From positions 62,001 through 126,000 of the forward strand of contig NZ_JAIVKI010000014.1 in assembly GCF_020524905.1 (NCBI RefSeq): a DNA stretch of 64,000 bases, read 5' to 3'. Position numbers and translations under genes: made by a program. Source of the DNA: Microbulbifer variabilis (GTDB lineage: Bacteria; Pseudomonadota; Gammaproteobacteria; Pseudomonadales; Cellvibrionaceae). Below are positions 27,064 to 36,145 of the stretch, one piece after another (within the stretch, counting starts at the first letter, position 1; every line of letters begins with the position of its first letter). The notes under the pieces were generated by a model. That model did not search any database, had not been told where the DNA came from, and saw only the letters and a list, made by a program, of their open reading frames with translations.

Positions 27064-28449
27064 TTAGACACGATGCAAATAACTTTGATACTCCACATCG
27101 GTAACTCGGGCACCAATTTCCGCCATTTCCTGGCGCTTCAGCATCAGGAATAGCTCGACAAACCGAGGATCGAGGTACTCGCGCCACAAGACACTTCTAT
27201 CAAAGCGCTTGAGTGCCCCACTCCAGGTGTTAATCAGCTGCTCGCTTTGTACCTGATACGCATCACCTTCCACTGGTTCGGGGGCTTGCAACTGGTTCTC
27301 GAGGCCATGGCAGACACCAGTCAAAATAGCCGCCAAAACCAAATAGGGATTCACATCTGCGCCAGCGATACGGTGCTCGATGCGACGAGCCTCTGGATTG
27401 CTGGCCGGGACACGCAGTGTGGTGGTGCGGTTATCGTAGCCCCAGCAGAGGTTTAACGGTGCGTGAGAACTTTCCTGGAAACGGCGGTAAGAGTTGCTGT
27501 GCGGCGCGAAAAAGGCCATCGCATCATTGGCTGTTGCCAGCATACCCGCCGCTGCCTGACGCAACAGTTCGGAGCCCTCTTCGCTGCCATCATCAAAAAC
27601 ATTTTTGCCGCTGCTATCGATCAGACTCAAGTGCACATGCATACCATTACCGGCCTGATCCCCAAAGGGTTTGGCCATAGTAGTCACACGGAAGCCGTGG
27701 CTGCGCGCGACGCCTTTCAGCAGGCGTTTAAACAGCAGGGTTTGATCGGCAACTTTAACGGGATCGGGACTGTGCAGCAGGTTGATTTCAAACTGACCAG
27801 GTGCGCATTCGGACAGCACTGAGTCGGCAGGAATGCCCTGTTCCTCGCAGGCGGCGCGAACATCGGCAAAAAAGTGGCGCTGTGCATTCAACTCAGAAAG
27901 GTCGTATACGTCGGTGGATGGTACTAGCTCGGAGTCGTTGTCGCTGACCGGACGCGGCCGTGCCAAGTGGTCGACCTCGTCACGCAGTAAATAGAACTCC
28001 AGTTCGGTGGCACAAACCGCGGTATATCCAAGTTTTTGCAGGCGCTCCACCACTCCTTGCAGCTGCGCGCGCGGGTCGGCATAGAGCGGTGAACCATCGG
28101 CCTCGTATAACTGCATATGCAGCTGCCCCGTCTCCTCCCGGTGCCAAGGCGCCAGGCTGATCGGGGATACCGGTAGGCAGACACCATCGCTGTCACCACT
28201 GGCAAATACCAATGGACTGTCTTCAATATCCCGCCCCCAGATATCCAGGCTAATGGCACTGCGTGGCATTTGCAGGCTTCCCTTGAGCAGCTTTTCCGCC
28301 GCCTCAGCAGGTAGCCACTTGCCGCGAGGTACGCCATTGATATCGAACAAAAACCCTTCAATCCACTTTAAGTCCGGGTGCTCTGCCAGGAATTTGCGCG
28401 ACTGCTCCAGTAGCTCTGGCTGGGCAGTAAATTCTTTTTCTAGTGACAT
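27064..28449 (-). CDS. Glutamine-synthetase family protein, probable gamma-glutamylpolyamine synthetase (PuuA/PauA-like)
   Basis: The 461-residue protein has an N-terminal beta-grasp segment (IEGFLFDINGVPRGKWLP) and the catalytic domain with ATELEFYLL, ECAPGQFEINL, NGMHVHLSL and the ATP/glutamate region RRIEHRIAGADVNPYLVLAA. The aspartate-for-other changes and the N-terminal FDINGVPRGK pattern are those of the PuuA/PauA group, which ligates glutamate to putrescine or other polyamines. The regulatory adenylylation loop of true GlnA is not seen. A class III aminotransferase of the putrescine-pyruvate type lies directly upstream on the same strand, supporting polyamine catabolism. The exact polyamine is unknown. 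Confidence 0.87.
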   Translation of the reverse strand: MSLEKEFTAQPELLEQSRKFLAEHPDLKWIEGFLFDINGVPRGKWLPAEAAEKLLKGSLQMPRSAISLDIWGRDIEDSPLVFASGDSDGVCLPVSPISLAPWHREETGQLHMQLYEADGSPLYADPRAQLQGVVERLQKLGYTAVCATELEFYLLRDEVDHLARPRPVSDNDSELVPSTDVYDLSELNAQRHFFADVRAACEEQGIPADSVLSECAPGQFEINLLHSPDPVKVADQTLLFKRLLKGVARSHGFRVTTMAKPFGDQAGNGMHVHLSLIDSSGKNVFDDGSEEGSELLRQAAAGMLATANDAMAFFAPHSNSYRRFQESSHAPLNLCWGYDNRTTTLRVPASNPEARRIEHRIAGADVNPYLVLAAILTGVCHGLENQLQAPEPVEGDAYQVQSEQLINTWSGALKRFDRSVLWREYLDPRFVELFLMLKRQEMAEIGARVTDVEYQSYLHRV

Positions 28450-28572
28450 ATATTGCCTGAGGTAGTCCTGTCAAACCGCGGAAGCGACCCAGGGCTACCA
28501 CCCGTATCCGCCATTGACGGCTAATGAGTGACAGCCTTGCGCCGCTTCCAATAAGGGGGCGAAACCCGGAGT

Positions 28573-29922
28573 TTACGCTAGAGCTTTAGCGGTGTCGTCA
28601 AGTGCGCGATGCGCTTTTTCCACCAGCTCATCCACTTGCTCGGTAGTGATAATCAGTGGTGGTGCAATTACCATGGCGTCGCCAACGGCACGCATTACCA
28701 AGCCGTGTTTGATGCTCAGGTCGCGACATACCCCGCCAGCGGTGCAGTTATCATCAAAGCGGGTACGGCTGGCCTTGTCTTTCACCAGTTCCAGAGCACC
28801 GACCATACCCAGGCTGCGCGCCTCACCGACAATCGGATGTTCGGCCAGTTCAGCCCAGCGCTTGGCCAGGTAAGGACCAGTTACATCGCGCACATTCTCG
28901 ATAATTTTTTCGTTGCGCAGGATATTGATAGTTGCCAGGCCTGCCATACAGGCCGCGGGGTGTGCGGAGTAGGTATAGCCGTGAGTGAATTCACCGCCCT
29001 TGCTCTTGATCACATCCGCGACACGATCTCCCACCATGGTACCGCCCAGAGGGAAGTAACCGTTGGTCACCGCTTTGGCAAAAGTCATCAAGTCGGGCTT
29101 GAGGCCGTAGTAATCGGCACCGAACCATTCGCCGGTGCGACCGAAACCGAAGATCACCTCGTCCATCACCAACAGGATGTCGTACTGATCCAGTACTTTC
29201 TTCACTTCAGGCCAGTAGGTTTCCGGCGGGATAACCACACCACCGGCGCCCTGGATAGGTTCGGCAATAAAGGCGGCCACTTTCTCAGGGCCAAGCTCCT
29301 GGATTTTTTCGTCGAGGCTGCGCGCGGCCTGGATACCGAACTCCTCTGGAGACAGCTCACCGCCCTCGGCAAACCAGTAGGGCTGCTGCACGTGTTCAAT
29401 GTAATCCAGCGGCTGGAACTGTTTGTGCATGCCGCTCATGCCACCCAGGCTGGCGCCGGCGATGGTGGAGCCGTGGTAACCATTCTTGCGGGAAATCACA
29501 ATGCGCTTCTCGGGCTTGTCTTGTAAGTCCCAGAAACGGCGGATCAGGCGCAAATTGGTGTCATTCGCCTCGGAACCAGAGCCGGTGAAGAATACATTGC
29601 TCATATTGGCGGGAGTTACTTCTGCCAGAGCGTCTGCCAACTCAATGGACGGCACGGTAGTGCACTGAAAGAAGCTGTTGTAGAACGGCAGAGTATTCAG
29701 CTGCTCATAGATAGCGTCACTGATTTCCTTGCGGCTATAACCCAGGTTACAGCACCACAGACCGGACATGCCATCCAGCATACGGTTGCCATCGATATCG
29801 GTGATATAAGCGCCCTCGGCACTGGTGATCACACGGGTGCCCTGTTGCCCCAAGTCGTTGAAGTCGGTAAAGGGGTGCAGCAGGTGCTCGCGATCGTGTT
29901 GTTGCAGCTCACTTTTGTTCAT
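28573..29922 (-). CDS. Class III aminotransferase, probable putrescine/polyamine-pyruvate transaminase (SpuC-like)
   Basis: The 449-residue PLP enzyme of fold type I begins LHPFTDFNDLGQQGTRVI, typical of the SpuC and beta-alanine-pyruvate group. PLP-site features are GSGSEANDTNLRL, the DEVIFGFGRTG aspartate segment, and the lysine in LMTFAKAVTNGYFPLGG. It transfers the amino group of putrescine, cadaverine or related amines to pyruvate. CCAGGAG precedes the ATG. It lies upstream of the PuuA-like gene with a 123-base gap, so the two may form one transcript for polyamine use, although the two enzymes belong to alternative entry routes. Confidence 0.9.
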   Translation of the reverse strand: MNKSELQQHDREHLLHPFTDFNDLGQQGTRVITSAEGAYITDIDGNRMLDGMSGLWCCNLGYSRKEISDAIYEQLNTLPFYNSFFQCTTVPSIELADALAEVTPANMSNVFFTGSGSEANDTNLRLIRRFWDLQDKPEKRIVISRKNGYHGSTIAGASLGGMSGMHKQFQPLDYIEHVQQPYWFAEGGELSPEEFGIQAARSLDEKIQELGPEKVAAFIAEPIQGAGGVVIPPETYWPEVKKVLDQYDILLVMDEVIFGFGRTGEWFGADYYGLKPDLMTFAKAVTNGYFPLGGTMVGDRVADVIKSKGGEFTHGYTYSAHPAACMAGLATINILRNEKIIENVRDVTGPYLAKRWAELAEHPIVGEARSLGMVGALELVKDKASRTRFDDNCTAGGVCRDLSIKHGLVMRAVGDAMVIAPPLIITTEQVDELVEKAHRALDDTAKALA

Positions 29923-30258
29923 ATTTCGCTCCTGGCTTTTGCTCGGGGGCTTTCAACAATACCGGGCAAAAGCCCGCATGCGTCGAATGAGTCCTCCCGC
30001 AAATTGATCACCAGCCCTCCAAAGCCCGTTTACGAGCACGGCCGGGCGGCATATTGCTTCCAACATTTGTGATCACATTCTAGTGGTGAGACAGACGGAA
30101 GCGCAAGATCTATCTATACCTCTGGGTAACGATAGAGTCCCACACGCCAGTTACCCTGAGCGGGAAGAAAACCCTGAGGTCAAATCAAAACGGCAAGAGC
30201 CCTCAAAGTGGGGATCTGTTGAGGCTCTTTTGATGACCTAAAAGGCTAGTTGGAGGGG
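29923..30258. other. Gene-free interval between aminotransferase and GntR regulator
   Basis: About 335 bases with no supported gene. It carries the aminotransferase promoter on the minus strand and the hairpin at 30195-30231. Confidence 0.5.
30195..30231. terminator. Hairpin downstream of the GntR regulator
   Basis: AAGAG-CCTCAA pairs with TTGAGG-CTCTT with one bulged C, around a 12-base loop. A T-run follows on the plus strand. On the minus strand, where the adjacent gene is read, the tail is weaker. Confidence 0.55.
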
Positions 30259-30930
30259 TTAAAGTAGTTCTTCAGCGGAAATGGAACCGAGCCCTTCTTC
30301 GATATCCTGGCGGATAGCCAATCGCACGCGCGCCACACTGCCATCGGCTATCGCATCCAGCAGGTCCTCGTGGCGGTCCGGCAGTTCTTGAACACCGAAG
30401 CGCTGGAACACCAGGTGCTGTAGAGGGGCTGTTTGCAGCCAAAGGCTCTCGATCAACGAGAGAATGATATGAGGATGTCCCAAGCGGTAGAGAGTGAAGT
30501 GAAAATCGAGATTGGCTGTCACATATTCCTCAATATTCTTCTCTTTGAGTGCGCTAGTGACACGTGCATCCAACTGGCGCAGCTGCTCAAGAGCCCCCAG
30601 CCCCACAAAGGGCAGGGCCTGCTCTGCGGCCTGACACTCCAGCGCAACCCGCGCCGCACAGATCTCCGCAAGCTTTTCTGGAGTCATAGTGGGCACTGTG
30701 ACACGGCGGGTGTCGGACAACTCCAATGCGCGCTCTGAGGTGAGGCGCCGCAAAGCCTCACGAACAGGCATGGGACTGCAGTTCAACTCCGCCGCCAACC
30801 CCCGAATAGTGATCGGATGACCCGGCAAAAACTTACCGCGTAAAATGGCATCACGCACCTGAAAGTAGACCCGCTCTTGAGTGGTGCGAAACTCCTCCTG
30901 AGGAGGACTGAACTCCGGTGCCATATTCAT
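30259..30930 (-). CDS. GntR-family (FadR/FCD subfamily) transcriptional regulator
   Basis: The 223-residue protein has an N-terminal winged helix (QVRDAILRGKFLPGHPITIRG, then AELNCSPMPVREALRRLTSE, about residues 24-68). The C-terminal helical FCD effector domain has metal-site residues in LDFHFTLYRLGH and RHEDLLDAI. Family members respond to small organic acids or amino-acid-derived ligands. Its ATG overlaps the stop of the patatin-like gene by four bases (ATGA), so regulator and lipase-like enzyme are cotranslated. It could regulate that operon or the neighbouring polyamine genes. Nothing in the sequence decides. Confidence 0.9.
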   Translation of the reverse strand: MNMAPEFSPPQEEFRTTQERVYFQVRDAILRGKFLPGHPITIRGLAAELNCSPMPVREALRRLTSERALELSDTRRVTVPTMTPEKLAEICAARVALECQAAEQALPFVGLGALEQLRQLDARVTSALKEKNIEEYVTANLDFHFTLYRLGHPHIILSLIESLWLQTAPLQHLVFQRFGVQELPDRHEDLLDAIADGSVARVRLAIRQDIEEGLGSISAEELL

Positions 30931-32033
30931 GCGGCCCCACCCTGCTGCAACTTGTGGGGCAAATCATCAGAACCCACTTCGATAAGATGCTCCGCCGCCT
31001 GGCCTGTCTGCCACATCTCAAAAAAATCGTCCGCCACCTGGCGGCTCATCTCCACCACTTTTTTCCAGTAATTCACACGTTCTTCCGGGCTCAATTTATA
31101 AAAGTCATTGCGATCGGGGATTTTGCCAAATGGCAACTTTTCGACAAAATTAGGCGATGGCGCAATCAGTAGTGTCGATGCCATGGCATCGCCGCGCACA
31201 CGCCTCCAGGACAACCCCTTATCGAACCAACCCGGCACCATAAATGGGAAAAAATGCGGATAGAGCACTAAGCCGCGCGGGTGGTTGAAACGAAGATCAA
31301 AATGGTAATCGGTGATCCCCCCATCGCGATAATTGCCCAAAGGCGCACCAACGGGATTACGCACGCCCGCCATTACCAGTGGGATAGAACCGCTGGCAAG
31401 CACCGCCGCGCAGACGTTTTCACGATTGAGGGGCGAGTTCACCGTACTCAGATTGCCAAACTCCACCGTGGGCTGCGCCTGAGAGTGGAATACCACCCTC
31501 TCCCAAAAGGCCTTCAGGCTGTGTCTGGAGAAGGCATTTGCCAGCGCAGAAGTGAAGAGTGCCGGAGCCAAAAGGGCCCGCTTTTCACTGGCCAAGGGCC
31601 CGCGCCCGCGCACTGTGACGAAGTGACTCTGCCACAACGGGTTCTCTACCACTTCACGCGCGCCATTTTCCCCCAAAACCTCCTGCAGGATTGTCTCCCC
31701 CGCTGCGGTAATCTCAGCTGGGCTGGGCCTGGCAGTACCGTAACTCTGATGGATATAACCGTATTCCAGGCGCTCCAGGGCTGCCAGAGGTTCTTCCATT
31801 GCATAGCACATGTTGCGGAAACTACCGATGGAAGAACCTAATGTCGCAATGGGCTCGCGGCGATCCTTAAAAAAGGCTCCCATAAGAACTCGATCCAACT
31901 GGCTGATAACCAGCCACTTGGGGCCTCCAGAAGCGCCGACCAAAGTGGAGAACTGCCCTTGATGCAATCCTTCTTCGCGAATCCTGCGCGCCGCAACAGC
32001 GCCGGCCAATAAAATGCAACTGCGGTTCTTCAC
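30927..32033 (-). CDS. Patatin-like phospholipase family protein
   Basis: The best start is GTG at 32033, with TTAGGA six bases upstream, giving 368 residues. The frame continues upstream to a TTG at 32063. Patatin-type features are the glycine-rich GASGGPKW loop near residue 33, a G-x-S-x-G segment GSSIG near 66 carrying the probable serine nucleophile, and a DGG motif (YRDGGITDYHFD) giving the dyad aspartate. The N-terminus (ILLAGAVAARRIREEGL) matches the patatin fold but lacks a signal peptide, so the protein is likely cytoplasmic or peripheral. It would hydrolyse acyl esters of phospholipids. It is coupled by ATGA to a GntR regulator. Confidence 0.82.
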   Translation of the reverse strand: MKNRSCILLAGAVAARRIREEGLHQGQFSTLVGASGGPKWLVISQLDRVLMGAFFKDRREPIATLGSSIGSFRNMCYAMEEPLAALERLEYGYIHQSYGTARPSPAEITAAGETILQEVLGENGAREVVENPLWQSHFVTVRGRGPLASEKRALLAPALFTSALANAFSRHSLKAFWERVVFHSQAQPTVEFGNLSTVNSPLNRENVCAAVLASGSIPLVMAGVRNPVGAPLGNYRDGGITDYHFDLRFNHPRGLVLYPHFFPFMVPGWFDKGLSWRRVRGDAMASTLLIAPSPNFVEKLPFGKIPDRNDFYKLSPEERVNYWKKVVEMSRQVADDFFEMWQTGQAAEHLIEVGSDDLPHKLQQGGAA

Positions 32034-32089
32034 ATAAATTCCTAACAGATCAGCCTTAACCAAAGTTTATTGTGAGCGTCCCGGAGAAA

Positions 32090-32530
32090 TTACCACTCCC
32101 CGGTATTATCCATCGACTTCCAGGGCTCCTTCGGCTCCAGCGGCTCACCATTTTGCAGTAGTTCAATCGATATGCCATCCGGAGAGCGGAAAAAGGCCAT
32201 ATGGCCATCGCGTGGAGGGCGATTGATGGTGATTCCCGCGTCCATCATTCTCTGGCAAATGGCATAGATATCATTCACTCCGTAAGCCAGATGACCAAAG
32301 TTACGCCCGCCACTGTAGGGCTCTGAATCCCAGTTATAAGTGAGTTCCAGCGTGGGAGCTTTGTGCTCGCGAGCGCTTTCAACATCCTCAGGTGCCGCTA
32401 GATACACTAAGGTGAAACGCCCTTTGTCATAATCTTTGCGATTCACTACCTGTAAACCCAGTTTCTCACAGTAAAATTTTAAGGATTCTTCCAGGTCGGC
32501 CACTCGAACCATTGTGTGCAGGTATCTCAC
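32090..32530 (-). CDS. VOC-family enzyme, glyoxalase I-like
   Basis: The 146-residue protein starts at GTG (32530) with AGGAG six bases upstream. It reads [20 protein letters not shown], the standard lactoylglutathione lyase N-terminus, with the metal-ligand histidine in LHTMVRV. Further ligands are the glutamate in LELTYNW, the histidine in FGHLAYGV and the glutamate in ISIELLQ. GloA isomerises the hemithioacetal of methylglyoxal and glutathione. The sequence fits GloA well, though VOC proteins are diverse. It is 57 bases upstream of the patatin gene on the same strand and overlaps nothing on the plus strand after the PLP gene's start is set at 32606. Confidence 0.85.
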   Translation of the reverse strand: MRYLHTMVRVADLEESLKFYCEKLGLQVVNRKDYDKGRFTLVYLAAPEDVESAREHKAPTLELTYNWDSEPYSGGRNFGHLAYGVNDIYAICQRMMDAGITINRPPRDGHMAFFRSPDGISIELLQNGEPLEPKEPWKSMDNTGEW

Positions 32531-32605
32531 CCTCTACTCCTTCCTATTGCCAAGCTCTACAATCGCGGAATAATAAATAATTCAGCTTCGCCCGGCGAAA
32601 AGCAA

Positions 32606-33775
32606 ATGTATAAAAAATTCTATCGTGCGTTTTCACAAGCGCCCAGCGGCAGCCCATCCTCCATGCTGCACATGGCCTGCCACTCACATCATTACTGGCC
32701 CGACGTGACGCTGGAGGCGGTCCAGCAATACTGGCAGGATGCAGCACTGCTCGCCGATGACAAGTGGGGGCCTATTTTCCAGGAAAAAATACCCGCCTGG
32801 CAAAGTGCTGTTGCACGCGCATTGAATCTCCCCGACGCCGCCCAAATTGCCATAGCCCCCAATACCCACGAACTTATCTACCGGCTACTCAGCGCCCTCC
32901 CTGTCGATGAGCCTCTGCAGATCCTCACCACCGATGGCGAATTTTACAGTTTCACCCGTCAACTGCAGCGGCTGGAAGAGTTACCCAATGTGCAGGTAAC
33001 CCGTATACCCAAGATTCCCTACGCCACCTTGGCAGAGCGCTTCGAGAGTGAACTGCATTCCGGGGACTACCAACTGGCTTACGCCAGCCTAGTCTTTTTC
33101 GACTCAGGCGTGGTTTTCCCCGAATTGATACGCATCGCCGAACGAAAGCCAGCCCAAACCCAATTTGTTATCGACGGTTATCATGGATTTTTCGCCCGCC
33201 CAATCGACCTGAGCACTATCGCCGATAAAGCCTTTTTCACCGCCGGCTCCTATAAATACTTGGGCGCTGGCGAGGGAATGTGCTTTATGAGCATCCCCCG
33301 CCACTGCACTCTGCGGCCCCTAAACACCGGCTGGTTTGCAGAAATAGCGGAACTGGAAAATCGCAGCGGCAGTGTTGGCTATGCAGACAACTGGCTGAGG
33401 TTTGCCGGAGCCACCATGGATTATTCCTGCCTGTACAAAGGCCTGGCCATTTTTGATCTGTTTCGCCGTGAGGGCATTACCGTGGAAAAGACCCACAACT
33501 ATGTCCTCGCCGCACAACAGCGATTCCTACACACCATGGATAACGCCGACCACCCTTTTCTCAATCGTGAGCATTTAATCCACCATGACCTGGAGCTGGG
33601 TCATGGACATTTCTTCACGTTTGATTGCCACAGCGCGGAGAATGCAGAGAAGTTGCAAAGTGAATTAAAAACCCGCGCCGTCCTGTGTGACCGGCGACAG
33701 CAGCTGCTGCGATTGGGATTTGCCATCTACCACGACAAGGAAGAAACTTACCAGCAGGTTTTTGGTTCTTACTAA
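32606..33775 (+). CDS. Kynureninase-like / class V aminotransferase-fold PLP enzyme
   Basis: The ATG at 32606 gives 389 residues. An earlier in-frame start at 32516 would overlap the divergent VOC gene. PLP features are the aspartate in FVIDGYHGFFARP and the Schiff-base lysine in AGSYKYLGAGEGMCF, preceded by serine-rich binding residues. The layout resembles kynureninases and cysteine-desulfurase-like class V enzymes. No kyn or nif/suf neighbours are present, so the substrate is open. It is divergent from the VOC-patatin-GntR group. Confidence 0.8.
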   Translation: MYKKFYRAFSQAPSGSPSSMLHMACHSHHYWPDVTLEAVQQYWQDAALLADDKWGPIFQEKIPAWQSAVARALNLPDAAQIAIAPNTHELIYRLLSALPVDEPLQILTTDGEFYSFTRQLQRLEELPNVQVTRIPKIPYATLAERFESELHSGDYQLAYASLVFFDSGVVFPELIRIAERKPAQTQFVIDGYHGFFARPIDLSTIADKAFFTAGSYKYLGAGEGMCFMSIPRHCTLRPLNTGWFAEIAELENRSGSVGYADNWLRFAGATMDYSCLYKGLAIFDLFRREGITVEKTHNYVLAAQQRFLHTMDNADHPFLNREHLIHHDLELGHGHFFTFDCHSAENAEKLQSELKTRAVLCDRRQQLLRLGFAIYHDKEETYQQVFGSY

Positions 33776-33922
33776 AAGTACAGAAGAAATGGGTTCGTGA
33801 AGTTACAGTAAATCCGCTGGATCCGGTATGCTCAGCTGAGGTTCAGACAAACTTAAATAATATTTTTGGCGCCAAGTGCATTGCTACATCGCCTACACCA
33901 GAGCGATAGATAAGGAAAAACC

Positions 33923-34633
33923 ATGAAGTTAATAAAATTTTCAACCATCACACTGCTCGCCCTGATACTCAGTGCCTGTGATAATGGACAGACACCCACA
34001 CAGCGTGGCACCCTGGTATCTATCGCGGCCCAAGGCGAGGCCAGCCAGGCTCCCGATGTTGCCAACCTGTCTGTAGGCGTGGTGACAGAGGCGGACGACA
34101 GCAAAAAAGCGATGCAAGATAACGCCGAGCAAATGGATTCCTTGATGAAGGCAATTAAAAAAGCCGGCATTGCCAAGAAGGATATTCAAACCAGCGGCGT
34201 TAGCCTCTCTCCCCGTTACCACTACCAAAGAGATCAAAAGCCCCAAATCGTGGGTTACACCGCCCGTAATACCGTCAATATCAAAGTGCGCGAACTGGAT
34301 AAACTGGGAACTGTGTTGGACGACCTCACCACCGCCGGGGCCAACCAGATTAACGGCCCCAGCTTTGAGATTGGTGAGCCGGGACCGGTAAAAGCCGAAG
34401 CCCGCGAAAAAGCCCTAATAGATGCCCAGGAACGTGCGACCATTTACGCCAAAGCACTAGGTATGAAGGTTCGCCGGATCGTCAGTATCTCTGAACAAGG
34501 CAGTGGCGGTATGCCCCGCCCGATGATGTTGCGCGGCCAGATGGAGTCGATGAAAGACAGCGCCTCAACCCCAATTGAACCTGGTGAAACTACCGTATCG
34601 GTCAACCTGGACCTGGTCTTCGAATTGGACTAA
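33923..34633 (+). CDS. SIMPL-domain (DUF541) lipoprotein
   Basis: The 236-residue protein has a lipoprotein signal with lipobox LSAC (Cys19) after MKLIKFSTITLLALI. The rest is a SIMPL/DUF541 domain (ISIAAQGEASQAPDVANLSVGV, then an Asn- and Gly-rich middle, VSVNLDLVFEL at the end) that forms oligomeric periplasmic assemblies in homologues. Molecular function is poorly known, and links to oxidative or envelope stress have been proposed for relatives. AAGGAA precedes the ATG. It is convergent with the amidohydrolase downstream. Confidence 0.9.
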   Translation: MKLIKFSTITLLALILSACDNGQTPTQRGTLVSIAAQGEASQAPDVANLSVGVVTEADDSKKAMQDNAEQMDSLMKAIKKAGIAKKDIQTSGVSLSPRYHYQRDQKPQIVGYTARNTVNIKVRELDKLGTVLDDLTTAGANQINGPSFEIGEPGPVKAEAREKALIDAQERATIYAKALGMKVRRIVSISEQGSGGMPRPMMLRGQMESMKDSASTPIEPGETTVSVNLDLVFELD

Positions 34634-34646
34634 TTAGTAGCCTTTA

Positions 34647-34678
34647 TACCGGCCTCGCAATTGTATGCGGCGCCGGTA
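34647..34678. terminator. Hairpin between convergent SIMPL and amidohydrolase genes
   Basis: TACCGGC pairs with GCCGGTA, and an inner CGCA/TGCG stem lies within. It occupies a 60-base gap between two convergent stops and is likely bidirectional. Confidence 0.65.
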
Positions 34679-34693
34679 CCTCACACACCACCA

Positions 34694-36055
34694 TCAGCCA
34701 TTCTCCTCATGCTCCAAAAATACCTCCACAGCTGACTCGCTGGGGTATTTAAAAATCTTGCCTCCCTTCATTACGAACTTCACGCGCTGCAACTCAGAGA
34801 TATCCTCCAGAGGATTACCCGCGACCGCAATGATATCTGCGAGCTTGCCCTCACTGATACTGCCAAGCTCATCTTGAATCTGTAGTAATTGTGCGGCATT
34901 CCAGGTTGCAGAGCGGATAGCATCAGCAGGTGTCATACCGCCTTGAACCATCAAAACAAATTCCCGCGCATTCTCTCCATGTCGGGTCACCCCGGTATCG
35001 GTACCAAAAGCAATTTTAACTCCGCGCTTATAGGCCTTGGAAAAAGTCTCCTGCATCAAAGGCCCCATGGTGGCAGCTTTGGGGCGCACTATTTCCGGCA
35101 AAAAGCCATCAATCGCAGATTTTTCGGTTACCCACTCCCCTGCCATCAGGGTCGGAACAAACCAGGTGTTGTTCCGGCGCATTAAATCCATCACCTCTTC
35201 ATCCATATAAGTACCATGCTCAATGGAATCCACACCGGCGCGAATAGCTCGAATCATGCCCTCCTTACCATGAGCGTGCACCGCTACGGTAAAACCATAA
35301 TCCTTGGCAGTGGAGACAATCGCCTCCAACTCATCCTGCATAAACTGTGGATTTTGCCCACTTTTCGCAACACTCAGCACCCCACCGGTAGCGGTAATTT
35401 TGATCAGATCGGCACCGTCTTTATAGCGCTGGCGCACTGCTTTGCGCGCAGAAATAGGCCCATCCACAACGCCATCAACCGGGCCGGGATTTCCCACCAA
35501 GTCATGGCGACGGCCATTAGTGGGATCGGCGTGACCACCCGTGGTTGCAATAGATTTTCCTGCGGTGTAAATCCTCGGGCCCTCAATAGTGCCGGCCTCG
35601 ATCGCATGGCGCAGACTGACGGTGACATTATCGTGATCACCCAAATTACGAATAGTGGTAAAACCCGCCTGCAGAGTTCGATTGGCCGCATCTACACCGC
35701 GGAGGGTGAAGTCTGCCGCGTTCCAGGTATAAGATTCCATATAAGCGCGAGGACCAAACTCATAAGTCAGATGGCTGTGCATATCCATCAGCCCAGGGAG
35801 CACAGTGAAATTGCGCAAATCGACAAGAGTTTCGCGCTCACGCTTGGCAAACCCTTTTTGCACCGATTCAATACGACCATCCAAGATATGAATGGTACGG
35901 TTCTCCAATAATTTTCCATTGCTGCTACTGAAGAGTTTTCCCGCATAAATAGCCATTTCCTCAGCTGAAGCTTGTTGACAAAACAGGCCCGTAAAAACAG
36001 CCAGGGCCACGATAGTGCGGCGAAAGAAGCAGCCTCTCTTGGAACTTGTTGTCAT
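34694..36055 (-). CDS. Exported metal-dependent amidohydrolase (prolidase/imidazolonepropionase-like)
   Basis: The ATG at 36055 with upstream GAGG gives 453 residues. A GTG three codons earlier is possible. A signal peptide (FRRTIVALAVFTGLFCQQASA) places it in the periplasm. Metal-site residues of the amidohydrolase fold are HxH in MDMHSHL, lysine in LIKITATGG, histidines in VAVHAHG and IEHGTYM, and aspartate in FGTDTGV. This combination, with lysine as bridging ligand, is typical of Xaa-Pro dipeptidase and carboxypeptidase-type secreted amidohydrolases. Substrate specificity is not evident. It is divergent from the GST gene. Confidence 0.88.
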   Translation of the reverse strand: MTTSSKRGCFFRRTIVALAVFTGLFCQQASAEEMAIYAGKLFSSSNGKLLENRTIHILDGRIESVQKGFAKRERETLVDLRNFTVLPGLMDMHSHLTYEFGPRAYMESYTWNAADFTLRGVDAANRTLQAGFTTIRNLGDHDNVTVSLRHAIEAGTIEGPRIYTAGKSIATTGGHADPTNGRRHDLVGNPGPVDGVVDGPISARKAVRQRYKDGADLIKITATGGVLSVAKSGQNPQFMQDELEAIVSTAKDYGFTVAVHAHGKEGMIRAIRAGVDSIEHGTYMDEEVMDLMRRNNTWFVPTLMAGEWVTEKSAIDGFLPEIVRPKAATMGPLMQETFSKAYKRGVKIAFGTDTGVTRHGENAREFVLMVQGGMTPADAIRSATWNAAQLLQIQDELGSISEGKLADIIAVAGNPLEDISELQRVKFVMKGGKIFKYPSESAVEVFLEHEENG

Positions 36056-36145
36056 TGTCCTCACCAGTAAGTCTCTTTTAGATTTGTAATGTTTTTATAG
36101 AAAGTTACTCAATTTAACGTAATCGCCGAGGCGAAAGGAAGCCCT

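Noticed and set aside
28609..29526. 305-residue plus-strand frame inside the class III aminotransferase
   Set aside because: Antisense shadow of a highly conserved gene, with no family match.
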